64,000 nt of DNA from Volucribacter amazonae (GCF_029783845.1 NZ_LWID01000001.1:992001-1056000), one strand, 5' to 3'; counted from the first letter of the stretch, positions 50,553-59,380 are shown. A program made the numbers and translations. The notes: a model not told the origin generated them from the letters alone.

Positions 50553-51722
50553 ATGAAACATTTTGATCTTGTTATTATTGGTGGCGGTATGGTGGGATTG
50601 GCATTAGCCCTCGCTTTACGCCATAGCTCATTTAATCTCGCTGTGGTTGAAAATCGCCCACCAGATTTAACACAACAAGAGGTATCACATCGGGTTAGTG
50701 CATTAAATTTAACTAGCCAACAAATGCTTGAACAATTTGGGGTTTGGCAATTATTGTTACAACAGCGAGCAACGGCATACCAACAAATGTATATATGGGA
50801 AAAAGATAGCTTTGCTCAACTTAATTTCACAACACAAGGATTAGGGGTAAGCCATTTAGGACATATTGTAGAAAATGCCTTATTACAACGCCTATTATGG
50901 CAACAGGTTGAACAACAAAAAAATTGTGAAATATTGACCGCACTTCCACAACATTTAGGTATTACCGAAGACAATGCCATTCTCTCGCTAGCTAATGGCG
51001 AAATATTATCAACCAAATTGGTGGTCGGAGCTGATGGTGCAAATTCTTGGCTACGCCAACAAGCACACATTCCGCTGGTTTTTCGTGATTATGGGCATCA
51101 CGCATTGGTTTGCAATGTAAAAACCAGTGAACCTCATCAACATTGTGCAAGGCAAATTTTTTCGCCACAAAGTATTTTAGCCTTTTTACCCTTACATCAA
51201 GAGGATCTTTGTTCCATTGTTTGGTCATTACCACCAGAACAAGCAAAACAACTCATAAATTGCGATCAAGCCAGCTTTAATAAAGCCTTAACGGTTGCCT
51301 TTGATCACCAGTTAGGATTATGTGAAGTAGTAAGCGAACGCCAAAGCCACCCACTTACCGCAAGATATGCTCGCCAATTTGCCCAACCTCGCATAGCCTT
51401 AGTGGGAGATGCCGCCCATACCATTCACCCCTTAGCGGGTTTAGGTGTCAATCTAGGTTTCCAAGATGCCATAACACTTGCCCAAACCTTACTGGCTTTA
51501 GCACAAAAACAACAGGATATAGGCTTATACCGCCACCTTCGCCACTACGAACAACAACGTAAAACAGAAGCAATGAAAATGCTAATCGCCATGCAAGGCT
51601 TAAAAGATCTGTTCAGCGGCGACAATCCTATTAAAAAACTGATCAGAGGTATTGGATTAAACAGTGTAGAAAACCTCCCCCCCTTAAAACAACAACTTAT
51701 CCGTAAGGCGTTGATGCTGTAA
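50553..51722 (+). CDS. ubiI: FAD-dependent ubiquinone hydroxylase (UbiI/VisC)
   Basis: This C5-hydroxylase of ubiquinone synthesis has 389 residues. VIIGGGMVGLALALALR (FAD motif), VVGADGANSWLRQQA and LVGDAAHTIHPLAGLGVNLG are intact. The neighbour order pepP-ubiH-ubiI argues for UbiI rather than UbiF or UbiM, though the three families are similar. It ends just before a repeat element (copy D). An uptake word lies inside the gene (50937). Confidence 0.88.
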   Translation: MKHFDLVIIGGGMVGLALALALRHSSFNLAVVENRPPDLTQQEVSHRVSALNLTSQQMLEQFGVWQLLLQQRATAYQQMYIWEKDSFAQLNFTTQGLGVSHLGHIVENALLQRLLWQQVEQQKNCEILTALPQHLGITEDNAILSLANGEILSTKLVVGADGANSWLRQQAHIPLVFRDYGHHALVCNVKTSEPHQHCARQIFSPQSILAFLPLHQEDLCSIVWSLPPEQAKQLINCDQASFNKALTVAFDHQLGLCEVVSERQSHPLTARYARQFAQPRIALVGDAAHTIHPLAGLGVNLGFQDAITLAQTLLALAQKQQDIGLYRHLRHYEQQRKTEAMKMLIAMQGLKDLFSGDNPIKKLIRGIGLNSVENLPPLKQQLIRKALML

Positions 51723-51729
51723 TCAAAGA

Positions 51730-51835
51730 TATATCATTATACTTTGCAATAATAGGGTGCTGACATAACCTCGCCGTACTATCTGTACAGTCTTCGGCGA
51801 GGCGTCTTGTCTTATTTTAAATTGAAACAATTATA
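51730..51835 (+). repeat. Correia-like inverted-repeat element, copy D
   Basis: The right end TTATTTTAAATTGAAACAATTATA (quoted: TTTTAAATTGAAACAATTATA) is intact, and the inner part GCCGTACTATCTGTACAGTC and GGCGTCTTGTCTTA match copy C closely. The left end TATATCATTATACTTTGC is degraded. It lies between ubiI and ulaR. Confidence 0.75.
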
Positions 51836-51842
51836 AATTAAC

Positions 51843-52589
51843 CTAAGCCAAAATGACCTCTAAGCCCTGTTGTTGCAATTCCGCAATAATATTCGGATCG
51901 GCTTCTTTACCTGTAATAAGAATATCAATTTCCTCTAATTTCGTGAAAAGCATACCTACCTGTTGCCCTAATTTTGAACTATCAAGTAAGACTACATATT
52001 TGCCTGATTTTGCGGACATTTGTTGTTCTGAATTGGCGATTATCATATCGGTTTTATATAGCCCTTCTTTGGTAAAGCCCCGACCGCTAGTAAACATAAT
52101 ATTGGCAATATAGGTGGTTTCATTTTGAGTATTAAGGGATAAAGTAATGGCTTTATTTCTGTTATATTGCCCACCTAAAATCACAATATCATCGTGATTG
52201 CGTTCAATTAAATGATTGGCGAGAGGAAGATAATTAGTGATAATTTGCAACTTTCTGCCACAGAGTTGTTCCCCTAGCATTAACATTGTTGAACCACAAG
52301 TAATTAATATACTTTCCCCCTCTTGGCATAATTCACTGGCAGCTTTGGCGATACGTTGTTTTTCATTGCTGTTGGAAAAGGTACGCTGGCGAGGTTGGTT
52401 GACATCAAAATATAAGGCTTCGGCACCATTGCGGACTTTTCTCAACTTACCGGCTTGATGCAATAAATTAATATCTCGTCGAGCAGTGGCTGGCGAAATA
52501 TTAAGCGCCTCAATAATTTGTTGAGTAGATAAAGTCCCTTGTTTATTTAATAGGTTTAACAGATTGCTATGCCGATAATGTGCGTTCAT
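51843..52589 (-). CDS. ulaR: DeoR-family repressor, probable UlaR
   Basis: The 248-residue regulator has an N-terminal winged helix (LLNKQGTLSTQQIIEALN, SPATARRDINLLHQAGKL) and a C-terminal sugar-phosphate sensing domain (ILITCGSTMLMLGEQL, NHDDIVILGGQYN). The ATG at 52589 gives the normal family length. It lies directly beside ulaG and the ascorbate PTS genes, so it most likely represses them and responds to L-ascorbate-6-phosphate, as UlaR does in E. coli. The specificity is inferred from context. Confidence 0.85.
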   Translation of the reverse strand: MNAHYRHSNLLNLLNKQGTLSTQQIIEALNISPATARRDINLLHQAGKLRKVRNGAEALYFDVNQPRQRTFSNSNEKQRIAKAASELCQEGESILITCGSTMLMLGEQLCGRKLQIITNYLPLANHLIERNHDDIVILGGQYNRNKAITLSLNTQNETTYIANIMFTSGRGFTKEGLYKTDMIIANSEQQMSAKSGKYVVLLDSSKLGQQVGMLFTKLEEIDILITGKEADPNIIAELQQQGLEVILA

Positions 52590-52635
52590 TTTAATCCTTA
52601 TGCAAAATAACAGGTCATAGCTTATATAATACAAT

Positions 52636-52685
52636 AAACGCTGATTGATTGCTTTTGATTTTTTTGATTATTTCAATCAGCGTTT
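52636..52685. repeat. Inverted repeat between ulaR and ulaG
   Basis: AAACGCTGATTGA (52636-52648) and TCAATCAGCGTTT (52673-52685) form a perfect 13-bp inverted repeat around 24 A/T-rich bases. On the minus strand it lies just past the ulaG stop, so it may be a terminator. The spacer includes GATTTTTTTGATTAT (52657-52671), whose complement ATAATCAAAAAAATC resembles the putative UlaR operators. Confidence 0.55.
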
Positions 52686-52698
52686 AATTTTTTATTTA

Positions 52699-53790
52699 TT
52701 ACAACATGGATTTAAATTGAATATTGGGTTCATACTCAAAACAATCATCAAAGCCACGTGGGTGATGATATTCAATTAAATCTTTATCTCGCGGATAAAC
52801 ATATTTCCCCCCTACTTCCCAAATAAATGGGTGGAATTGGTATTGTAGGCGATCTTTACGCATACGCCAAAGCTGTAAAATTTCGTCCGTACTTGCCATA
52901 AAGTTAGTCCAAATATCATGGTGTACAGGGATAATCACTTTGGTGCGTAAACACTCAGCCATACGCAATAAATCAATAGAGGTCATTTTATCCGCAATTC
53001 CCACTGGATTTTCACCATAGTTATTTAATGCCACATCAATATCAAACTCTTTACCATGTTTAGCAAACTGAATTGAATAGTGTGAATCCGCACCATGATA
53101 AATATTACCACCGGGGGTCTTAAAGACATAATTAACGGCTTTACGTCCCATTTCTTCATCAGATGGGCAAAGTCCTGCTAATTCGCCCCCTTGCTCCTCC
53201 GCACCTTCCACTGGCAAAGTGACTAAACAAGTACGATCAAAAGAATCTAAGGCGTGAATTTCTATATCTTTTAATTTAACCACATCACCAGGTTTCACAA
53301 TAATCAAACGATCTTCAGGCACACCCCATTTTTTCCATAATTCAGCACAATGCCAAGGTCCGACAAATTTTACGTGATCCAGTTTTGGGTTATTCACAAT
53401 CGCCGCAGCAACATTCACATCAATATGATCGCTGTGATAATGAGAGGCGACAATAAAATCCACTTCATTAATCGCAAAGGGATCAAGTACCATTGGTTGA
53501 GCTCGCAGATTAGGTTGTAATTTTCTTACCCCTGCCATATTTGCCATTTGGTGTCCTCTTACCATATCTTTTACTTTTTTGGTACTTTTACCACGACTGC
53601 ACCATAAATCCATACAAATATTGGCACCACCCGGGGTTTTAATCCATACGCCTACACAACCTAGCCACCACATAGCAAAATGCCCTTCAGGCACCACTTC
53701 TTGCTCAATTTCTTCATTTAACCAAGTGCCCCATTCTGGAAAGGTGGAAAGAATCCAGCTTTCACGGGTAATTTCTTGAATTTTGCTCAT
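52699..53790 (-). CDS. ulaG: L-ascorbate-6-phosphate lactonase
   Basis: The enzyme opens the lactone of L-ascorbate-6-phosphate to 3-keto-L-gulonate-6-phosphate, and belongs to the metallo-beta-lactamase fold. It has 363 residues. The metal motif SHYHSDHIDVN (HxHxDH) is intact; WWLGCVGVWIKTPGG and PVHHDIWTNF are further conserved parts. GAGGAGCAAGTT precedes the ATG at 53790. It is divergent from ulaA across a 440-base regulatory region. Confidence 0.96.
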   Translation of the reverse strand: MSKIQEITRESWILSTFPEWGTWLNEEIEQEVVPEGHFAMWWLGCVGVWIKTPGGANICMDLWCSRGKSTKKVKDMVRGHQMANMAGVRKLQPNLRAQPMVLDPFAINEVDFIVASHYHSDHIDVNVAAAIVNNPKLDHVKFVGPWHCAELWKKWGVPEDRLIIVKPGDVVKLKDIEIHALDSFDRTCLVTLPVEGAEEQGGELAGLCPSDEEMGRKAVNYVFKTPGGNIYHGADSHYSIQFAKHGKEFDIDVALNNYGENPVGIADKMTSIDLLRMAECLRTKVIIPVHHDIWTNFMASTDEILQLWRMRKDRLQYQFHPFIWEVGGKYVYPRDKDLIEYHHPRGFDDCFEYEPNIQFKSML

Positions 53791-53806
53791 AACTTGCTCC
53801 TCATAG

Positions 53807-53821
53807 ATAATCAAAATAATC
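53807..53821. promoter_or_regulatory. Candidate UlaR operator near ulaG
   Basis: ATAATCAAAATAATC, 16 bases upstream of the ulaG start, is almost the same as the word beside the ulaA CRP site (54075-54090) and resembles the complement of 52657-52671. Repetition at these three places suggests one regulator, most likely UlaR. Confidence 0.45.
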
Positions 53822-54057
53822 ACAACTAATCATAACTAATCATTATTATTTGTAAAATGCTTTTTTCAAATTTTGTGATCTAGCTCTCTTTTTGTTGGGT
53901 AAGATAAAAAGTGCGGTAGTTTTTTTCATTATTTTTATCGTTAAAAAACAATAATAAAACTGACCGCACTTAGAGAATAATAGGTGATAAATGGGCTAAT
54001 GATTATTTATTGGAGCTTTTAACTGACAATAGATGATTTTAATTGATTAAAAAATTT

Positions 54058-54073
54058 TGTGATCTTATTCACA
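54058..54073 (+). promoter_or_regulatory. CRP site of the ulaA operon
   Basis: TGTGA-TCTTAT-TCACA matches the CRP consensus perfectly. Its centre lies about 41 bases upstream of the start predicted from the TATAAT at 54094-54099, the geometry of a class II CRP promoter. Confidence 0.85.
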
Positions 54074-54074
54074 A

Positions 54075-54090
54075 ATAATCAAAAATAATC
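54075..54090. promoter_or_regulatory. Candidate UlaR operator in the ulaA promoter
   Basis: ATAATCAAAAATAATC sits between the CRP site and the TATAAT, where a bound repressor would block RNA polymerase. It differs by one inserted A from the word at 53807-53821. Confidence 0.45.
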
Positions 54091-54229
54091 TTTTATAATC
54101 TTAAAAGTGCAGTATTATGCTAGCCATAGTATTGTGAGGATTAAGTTATTAATATGACTTAATCACTGGCAAGACTATTTTTGTTATCATTTTGTTGTTC
54201 CTATCCACACAACTCAAGAGAGGTCCATT

Positions 54230-56029
54230 ATGGAAACACTCTATAATTTATTCTTAGGTTTTAATGACCAAGTGTTATCTAAAGCCCCCTTCCTATTAGG
54301 GTTGGTGGCTTGTATTGGTTATATTTTATTGAAAAAAGATACTACCACGATCCTCAAAGGGACGATCAAAACCATTGTGGGTTTTATGATGGTACAAATC
54401 GGGGCAGGGACGTTAGTCAGCAGTTTTAAGCCTATTATTGAAAATTTATCCAAATTTCATAATCTCGCAGGAGCAGTGATTGATCCTTATACCAGTATGC
54501 AATCCACCATTGAAACTATGGGCGATAATTATGCTTGGGTCGGTTATGCGGTTATATTAGCGTTATTCCTCAATATTTTATTGGTGGTTTTGCGTCGCTT
54601 TACTGGTGTTCGTACCATTATGCTTACAGGACATATTATGTTCCAGCAAGCAGGGTTGGTTGCTGTATTCTATATGATTATTGGTGCCTCAATGTGGGAA
54701 ACCGTTATTTACACTGCAATTTTAATGGCATTATATTGGGGCATATCCTCTAATATTATGTACAAACCAACGCAAGCGGTTACAAATGGGGCAGGTTTTT
54801 CCATTGGTCATCAACAGCAAATTGCCTCTTGGATTGCCACCAAAATCGCCCCGAAATTAGGCGATAAAAACGATACGGTGGATAAAATGAATTTGCCGAA
54901 ATGGCTACATATCTTCCATGATAGTATTTCCGCAACCGCATTAATTATGACCTTATTCTTCGGTATAATTTTGCTTTCCTTTGGCTTAGATAACTTGCAA
55001 GCTATGGCAGGTAAAACCAACTGGTTTATGTATATCCTTGAAACAGGGTTAAAATTTGCGGTAGCCATTCAAATTATTGTTACTGGGGTGCGTATGTTTG
55101 TGGCAGAGCTGTCCGAAGCCTTTAAAGGAATTTCTGAAAAAGTCATTCCAAATTCGGTACTGGCTATTGATTGTGCGGCAATCTATGCTTTTTCACCTAA
55201 TGCGATGGTATTTGGTTTTATGTGGGGGGCGATTGGGCAATTTGTGGCTGTTGGGCTATTATTGCTGTTTAATAGTTACTTTGAAGTGCATAATGCGGTA
55301 TTAATTATCCCCGGTTTTATTCCAATGTTCTTTTCCAACGCCACTATCGGTGTATTTGCTAACCAATTTGGTGGTTGGAAAGCTGTGATGAAAATCTGTT
55401 TTGTAATGGGCATTATTGAAATTCTAGGTTCTGCTTGGGTTATCCACTTGTTAGCCACACAAGGAACAACCTTTAATGGTTGGATGGGTATGGCTGATTG
55501 GGCATTATTCTTCCCACCTGTCTTACAAGGCATTGTGAGCATTCCCGGTTTCTTCTTTGTAATATTGTTGCTTGCGTTGGTATATATGTATTTTGCTGCT
55601 CGTCAATTACGTCAGGACGAAGCAAAAGCCGCGGCGGCAGGTTTAACCTTAGAGCAATTAGACGGTTATGGTTTAGACGAGGTAGCCACCCCAGTAAGGG
55701 AAGAAGTGAACCAAGTACAAGCTGGCAACAAAGTAGTGAGAATTTTAGCGGTTTGTGGTTCAGGTCAGGGCTCATCAATGATGATGAAAATGAAAATTAA
55801 AGGTTATTTGGATAAAAAAGGCATTGCCAATATTATGGACTCTTGTGCGGTAACAGATTATAAAGGTAAATTAAACGATGTTGATATTATTGTTGCCTCA
55901 CAACATTTGGCTGGCGAAATTCAAGTAGGTGAAGGAAAATCGGTACTTGGCGTGAAAAATATGCTTAATCCTCATTCTTTTGGCGAGGAGTTAATTGAGT
56001 TAATTAATAAACATAACGCTGAGAAATAA
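54230..56029 (+). CDS. ulaA: Ascorbate-specific PTS IIC-IIB fusion (UlaA-UlaB)
   Basis: The 599-residue protein joins the membrane permease IIC of the L-ascorbate PTS (about 1-460, many hydrophobic helices, for example VGFMMVQIGAGTLVSSF and AGFSIGHQQQIASW) to a cytoplasmic IIB domain (about 503-599) that starts VVRILAVCGSGQGSSMMM, with the phospho-accepting Cys in CGSGQGSS. In E. coli UlaA and UlaB are separate proteins. The linker LEQLDGYGLDEVATPVREEV is acidic. AGAGAGGTCCATT precedes the ATG. It imports and phosphorylates L-ascorbate. Confidence 0.93.
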   Translation: METLYNLFLGFNDQVLSKAPFLLGLVACIGYILLKKDTTTILKGTIKTIVGFMMVQIGAGTLVSSFKPIIENLSKFHNLAGAVIDPYTSMQSTIETMGDNYAWVGYAVILALFLNILLVVLRRFTGVRTIMLTGHIMFQQAGLVAVFYMIIGASMWETVIYTAILMALYWGISSNIMYKPTQAVTNGAGFSIGHQQQIASWIATKIAPKLGDKNDTVDKMNLPKWLHIFHDSISATALIMTLFFGIILLSFGLDNLQAMAGKTNWFMYILETGLKFAVAIQIIVTGVRMFVAELSEAFKGISEKVIPNSVLAIDCAAIYAFSPNAMVFGFMWGAIGQFVAVGLLLLFNSYFEVHNAVLIIPGFIPMFFSNATIGVFANQFGGWKAVMKICFVMGIIEILGSAWVIHLLATQGTTFNGWMGMADWALFFPPVLQGIVSIPGFFFVILLLALVYMYFAARQLRQDEAKAAAAGLTLEQLDGYGLDEVATPVREEVNQVQAGNKVVRILAVCGSGQGSSMMMKMKIKGYLDKKGIANIMDSCAVTDYKGKLNDVDIIVASQHLAGEIQVGEGKSVLGVKNMLNPHSFGEELIELINKHNAEK

Positions 56030-56092
56030 CCATTTAATCAAGATCGCTTTGATAAAAAATAAACAAAGCGATCTCACAATAAGGAGAGGAAA

Positions 56093-56560
56093 ATGAACTT
56101 AAAACAATCATTAATGGATAATCATTCTGTTTTGCTTAATCAAACAGCAAAGAGTTGGCAAGAGGCCGTAAAACTGGCGATTGATCCTTTAATTGCTTCA
56201 GGAGCGGTGGAACCACGCTATTATGATCGTATCATTGAATGTATCACAGAAATGGGACCTTATATTATTCTTGCCCCCGGTTTGGCAATGCCACACGCTC
56301 GTCCTGAAGACGGGGTTAAGCATACCGCTTTTTCGTTAATTACTTTAAGCCAACCCGTTTTCTTTGAGGGCGAAGAAGAACCTGTTGATGTGTTATTTGC
56401 TTTAGCTGGCAGTGATTCCGATCAGCATATGCAAGGGCTTATGGAAATCACCCAAGTGTTAGATGATCCTGATAGTGAAACAGGAATTGATCTTGAAAAA
56501 ATTCGCCGTTGTCAAACAGTTGAGCAAGTTTATCAAGTCATTGATCAGGCATTAGCCTAA
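56093..56560 (+). CDS. ulaC: Ascorbate-specific PTS IIA component
   Basis: This cytoplasmic phosphocarrier, of the mannitol/fructose IIA fold, has 155 residues. GPYIILAPGLAMPHARPEDGV contains the phosphorylated His (quoted here as LAMPHARPEDG). It passes phosphate from HPr to the IIB domain of the preceding protein. AAGGAGAGGAAA precedes the ATG, and there are 63 bases between it and ulaA. Confidence 0.95.
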   Translation: MNLKQSLMDNHSVLLNQTAKSWQEAVKLAIDPLIASGAVEPRYYDRIIECITEMGPYIILAPGLAMPHARPEDGVKHTAFSLITLSQPVFFEGEEEPVDVLFALAGSDSDQHMQGLMEITQVLDDPDSETGIDLEKIRRCQTVEQVYQVIDQALA

Positions 56561-56630
56561 TTAAAGCAATAGTTTGAGCATATAAATTTATTGATAAATT
56601 TTAAACTGACTAATTAAAAAAGGATAGCTT

Positions 56631-57308
56631 ATGACAAAACCATTACTACAAATCGCTTTAGATTCACTTAATTTAGAAAAAGCCGTTGCTGATGCTAAAC
56701 AGGCGGAAGACTTGGTAGAGATTATTGAAGTGGGTACCATTCTTGCTTGTGCTGAGGGAATGAAAGCGGTAAGCACATTACGTGCATTGCACCCTAATCA
56801 TATTATTGTCTGCGATTTAAAAACCACAGATGGCGGTGCCATTCTAGCCAAAATGGCATTTGAGGCAGGAGCCGATTGGCTTACAGTTTCAGCCGCAGCT
56901 CACCCAGCCACGAAAGCAGCTTGTAAGAAAGTGGCTGATGAATTTAATGCTGCTCACCCTGAATTAAAGGTAAAAAAAGAAATTCAAATTGAAATTTATG
57001 GTAATTGGACTTTTGAAGATGCTCAACAATGGGTTGATGCTGGCATTAAACAAGCGATTTATCATCGTTCTAGAGATGCAGAATTGGCGGGCAAAGGTTG
57101 GACAGCCGAAGATATTGAAAATATGCAACGTTTAGAACAAATTGGACTAGCGGTTTCTATTACTGGTGGTATTGTGCCACAGGATATTCATTTGTTTAAA
57201 TCCATTAAACATGCCAAAGCCTTTATTGCAGGACGTGCATTGGTGGGCGAACAAGGTAAAACGACAGCCAATGCAATTCGGGCTGAAATTGCGCAATATT
57301 GGGACTAA
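56631..57308 (+). CDS. ulaD: 3-keto-L-gulonate-6-phosphate decarboxylase
   Basis: This orotidine-decarboxylase-fold enzyme makes L-xylulose-5-phosphate. It has 225 residues. Asp62, Lys64 and Asp67 in VCDLKTTDGGAIL stand at the same numbers as the catalytic residues I know for the E. coli enzyme. AAGGATAGCTT precedes the ATG. It is the only decarboxylase of this kind in the window, so it must serve both the ascorbate (UlaG) and diketogulonate (YiaK-LyxK) routes, unless another copy lies outside. Confidence 0.95.
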   Translation: MTKPLLQIALDSLNLEKAVADAKQAEDLVEIIEVGTILACAEGMKAVSTLRALHPNHIIVCDLKTTDGGAILAKMAFEAGADWLTVSAAAHPATKAACKKVADEFNAAHPELKVKKEIQIEIYGNWTFEDAQQWVDAGIKQAIYHRSRDAELAGKGWTAEDIENMQRLEQIGLAVSITGGIVPQDIHLFKSIKHAKAFIAGRALVGEQGKTTANAIRAEIAQYWD

Positions 57309-57364
57309 CTTAGCACAAACATAATCAAAGGGAGCTGATGTTTGGCAAATAAATCAACGGGGCA

Positions 57365-58147
57365 CTATTCTATATTTGCCCCAAGTTCTTGAGAAATCCC
57401 TTGAGCTGTTAATTGAATCTGTTGCTGAACATTAGCCATACCAAGTTGAGCAAATTTATAAATGGAGGCAGATACGGAAACTGCATATTCCACTTTGTGC
57501 TGATGATTAAAAATAGGGTAAGCGATACACATAACACCTAATTCATTTTCTTCTCTATCCATAGCATAATGCTCAAGCTGAATTTTATTTAATTCTTCAC
57601 ACATTTTGTCTAAGGAAGTAATGGTTTTAGCGGTTAATTGCTGAATAATTTCTTGATGACTTTGCCAATAGGTGGTTAAATAGGCGGGATCATCTTCAAA
57701 AGCAAGGTAAAGTTTTCCCATCGCTGAACAATAAAGAGGCAAATGTTGACCGATATAAGCACGAGTTTTCATCATACCTGTGGTGGGCTCAAGTTTATAG
57801 ATCATTAATGCGTGATCATCTTCCCGTTTAGAAAAATTTACCGTTTCGCCTAAGGTAAGATTTAATTGCTCTAAATAGGGCATAGCAACATTAATAATAT
57901 TTAATGAAGCTAAGGTTTTATGTCCAATGCTTAAACATTTTGTGGTTAAACGATAACTGCCTGTACTATTCGCTGGGCAGACAAAACCTTCACTTTGTAA
58001 CCCCTGTAATAGGCGATGAACGGTACTTTTATTTAACCCTACCAACTTAGTCAAGTGAGCAAGTGGGCAGCCATTTGGATAGTTGCTTAATAAATCAATT
58101 AAACGTAAACCCCGTATTAAACTTTGATTACCTTGATTTTTTTCCAT
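57365..58147 (-). CDS. yiaJ: IclR-family regulator, probable YiaJ
   Basis: The 260-residue protein has an N-terminal helix-turn-helix (LAHLTKLVGLNKSTVHRLLQ) and a C-terminal effector domain (YCSAMGKLYLAFEDD, MDREENELGVMCIAYPIF). AAGGAATATCACTT precedes the ATG. It is divergent from yiaK, the same arrangement as yiaJ-yiaK in E. coli, where it represses the diketogulonate operon. The effector is not known from sequence. Confidence 0.9.
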   Translation of the reverse strand: MEKNQGNQSLIRGLRLIDLLSNYPNGCPLAHLTKLVGLNKSTVHRLLQGLQSEGFVCPANSTGSYRLTTKCLSIGHKTLASLNIINVAMPYLEQLNLTLGETVNFSKREDDHALMIYKLEPTTGMMKTRAYIGQHLPLYCSAMGKLYLAFEDDPAYLTTYWQSHQEIIQQLTAKTITSLDKMCEELNKIQLEHYAMDREENELGVMCIAYPIFNHQHKVEYAVSVSASIYKFAQLGMANVQQQIQLTAQGISQELGANIE

Positions 58148-58210
58148 AAGTGATATTCCTTAATTTGGGTGGGTTTCTATTTCATATTATGAAATAGAAT
58201 ACCATATTTT

Positions 58211-58226
58211 TGCGATCTTGTTCACA
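58211..58226 (+). promoter_or_regulatory. CRP site between yiaJ and yiaK
   Basis: TGCGA-TCTTGT-TCACA matches the CRP consensus at nine of ten fixed bases. It lies in the divergent region, 129 bases before the yiaK start and 64 bases before that of yiaJ, so it may act on either. Confidence 0.7.
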
Positions 58227-58354
58227 AATTTGAAAATTTACAAATAACATATTGATTTATATTAACTTTTTATTTTTCAATTAAATTGACTTTGTAGCTT
58301 GAACAGCGTAATTTGTGAAATATGATTTTACTATCTGAAATTCAAGAGGGTGTT

Positions 58355-59353
58355 ATGCGAGTATCTTATCAACAATTAAAAGCAGAATTTAAACGTGTTT
58401 TATTAGCCCGTAATGTAGCTGAGCCTATTGCGGAAGATTGTGCCACTATGTTTGCCGATACCACACAAGCAGGGGTATATTCACACGGTGTTAATCGTTT
58501 TCCTCGTTTTATTCAACAATTAGAGAACGGCGATATTGTGCCAGATGCAGAACCAACAAAAGTATTATCGGTTGGGGCAATAGAACAATGGGACGCCCAT
58601 CAAGCTATCGGTAATTTAACTGCCAAAAAAATGATGGATCGCGCGATGGAAATTGCCGATCAGTTTGGTATTGGTGTGGTGGCATTAAAAAATGCCAATC
58701 ACTGGATGCGTGGCGGTGGCTATGGTTATCAAGCGGCAGAAAAAGGTTATATCGGTATTTGTTGGACAAATTCTATTGCAGTGATGCCACCTTGGGGAGC
58801 AAAAGAATGTCGTATCGGCACAAATCCTCTTATTATTGCGGTGCCAAGTAATCCTATCACCATGGTAGATATGTCTTGTTCTATGTATTCTTACGGTATG
58901 TTGGAAGTCAACCGTTTAGCAGGCAAACAAACCTTTGTTGATGCTGGATTTGATGACGAGGGTAACCTTACTAAAGATCCAGCTACCATTGAGAAAAATC
59001 GCCGTTTATTGCCAATGGGATATTGGAAAGGATCAGGTTTATCTATTGTGCTTGATATGATTGCCACCTTACTTTCCAATGGGCTATCTGTGGCAGAGGT
59101 AACGGAAGAAAAAGATGATGAATACTGTGTTTCTCAAATTTTTATTGCCATTGAAGTAGATCGTTTAATTGATGGTAAAACTCGTGATGAAAAATTAAAT
59201 CGCATTATGGATTATGTTAAAACCGCAGAACGAGCTGATCCTAATGTTGAGGTTCGTTTACCTGGACACGAGTTTGTCGCCTTAAAAGCGGATAATGTGG
59301 CGAATGGTATTCCTGTTGATGATAGCGTGTGGCAAAAACTGTTGTCTTTATAA
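58355..59353 (+). CDS. dlgD: 2,3-diketo-L-gulonate reductase
   Basis: This NADH-dependent enzyme of the malate/L-lactate dehydrogenase (MdhA/LdhA-II) superfamily reduces 2,3-diketo-L-gulonate to 3-keto-L-gulonate. It has 332 residues. SHGVNRFPRFIQQLENG carries the catalytic His, and GIGVVALKNANHWMRGGGYG and GYWKGSGLSIVLDMIA are conserved. GAGGGTGTT lies before the ATG at 58355; the in-frame reading to 58322 has no site. It is first gene of the yiaKLMNO-lyxK operon. Confidence 0.95.
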   Translation: MRVSYQQLKAEFKRVLLARNVAEPIAEDCATMFADTTQAGVYSHGVNRFPRFIQQLENGDIVPDAEPTKVLSVGAIEQWDAHQAIGNLTAKKMMDRAMEIADQFGIGVVALKNANHWMRGGGYGYQAAEKGYIGICWTNSIAVMPPWGAKECRIGTNPLIIAVPSNPITMVDMSCSMYSYGMLEVNRLAGKQTFVDAGFDDEGNLTKDPATIEKNRRLLPMGYWKGSGLSIVLDMIATLLSNGLSVAEVTEEKDDEYCVSQIFIAIEVDRLIDGKTRDEKLNRIMDYVKTAERADPNVEVRLPGHEFVALKADNVANGIPVDDSVWQKLLSL

Positions 59354-59380
59354 TCATAACTAAAGCAAAGGGGGCAGCAA

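Larger units (their letters stand above)
53791..54229. promoter_or_regulatory. Divergent control region between ulaG and ulaA
   Basis: This gap of about 440 bases contains no gene. From left to right it has an A/T-rich operator-like word (53807-53821), several AATCA repeats to about 53850, an inverted pair of uptake words 45 bases apart (53909-53917 and 53963-53971), a CRP site (54058-54073), a second operator-like word (54075-54090) and a TATAAT at 54094-54099. Confidence 0.7.

Noticed and set aside
53870..53890. Second CRP site near ulaG (TGTGATCTAGCTCTC)
   Set aside because: Only one half-site (TGTGA) matches; the other half lacks TCACA.
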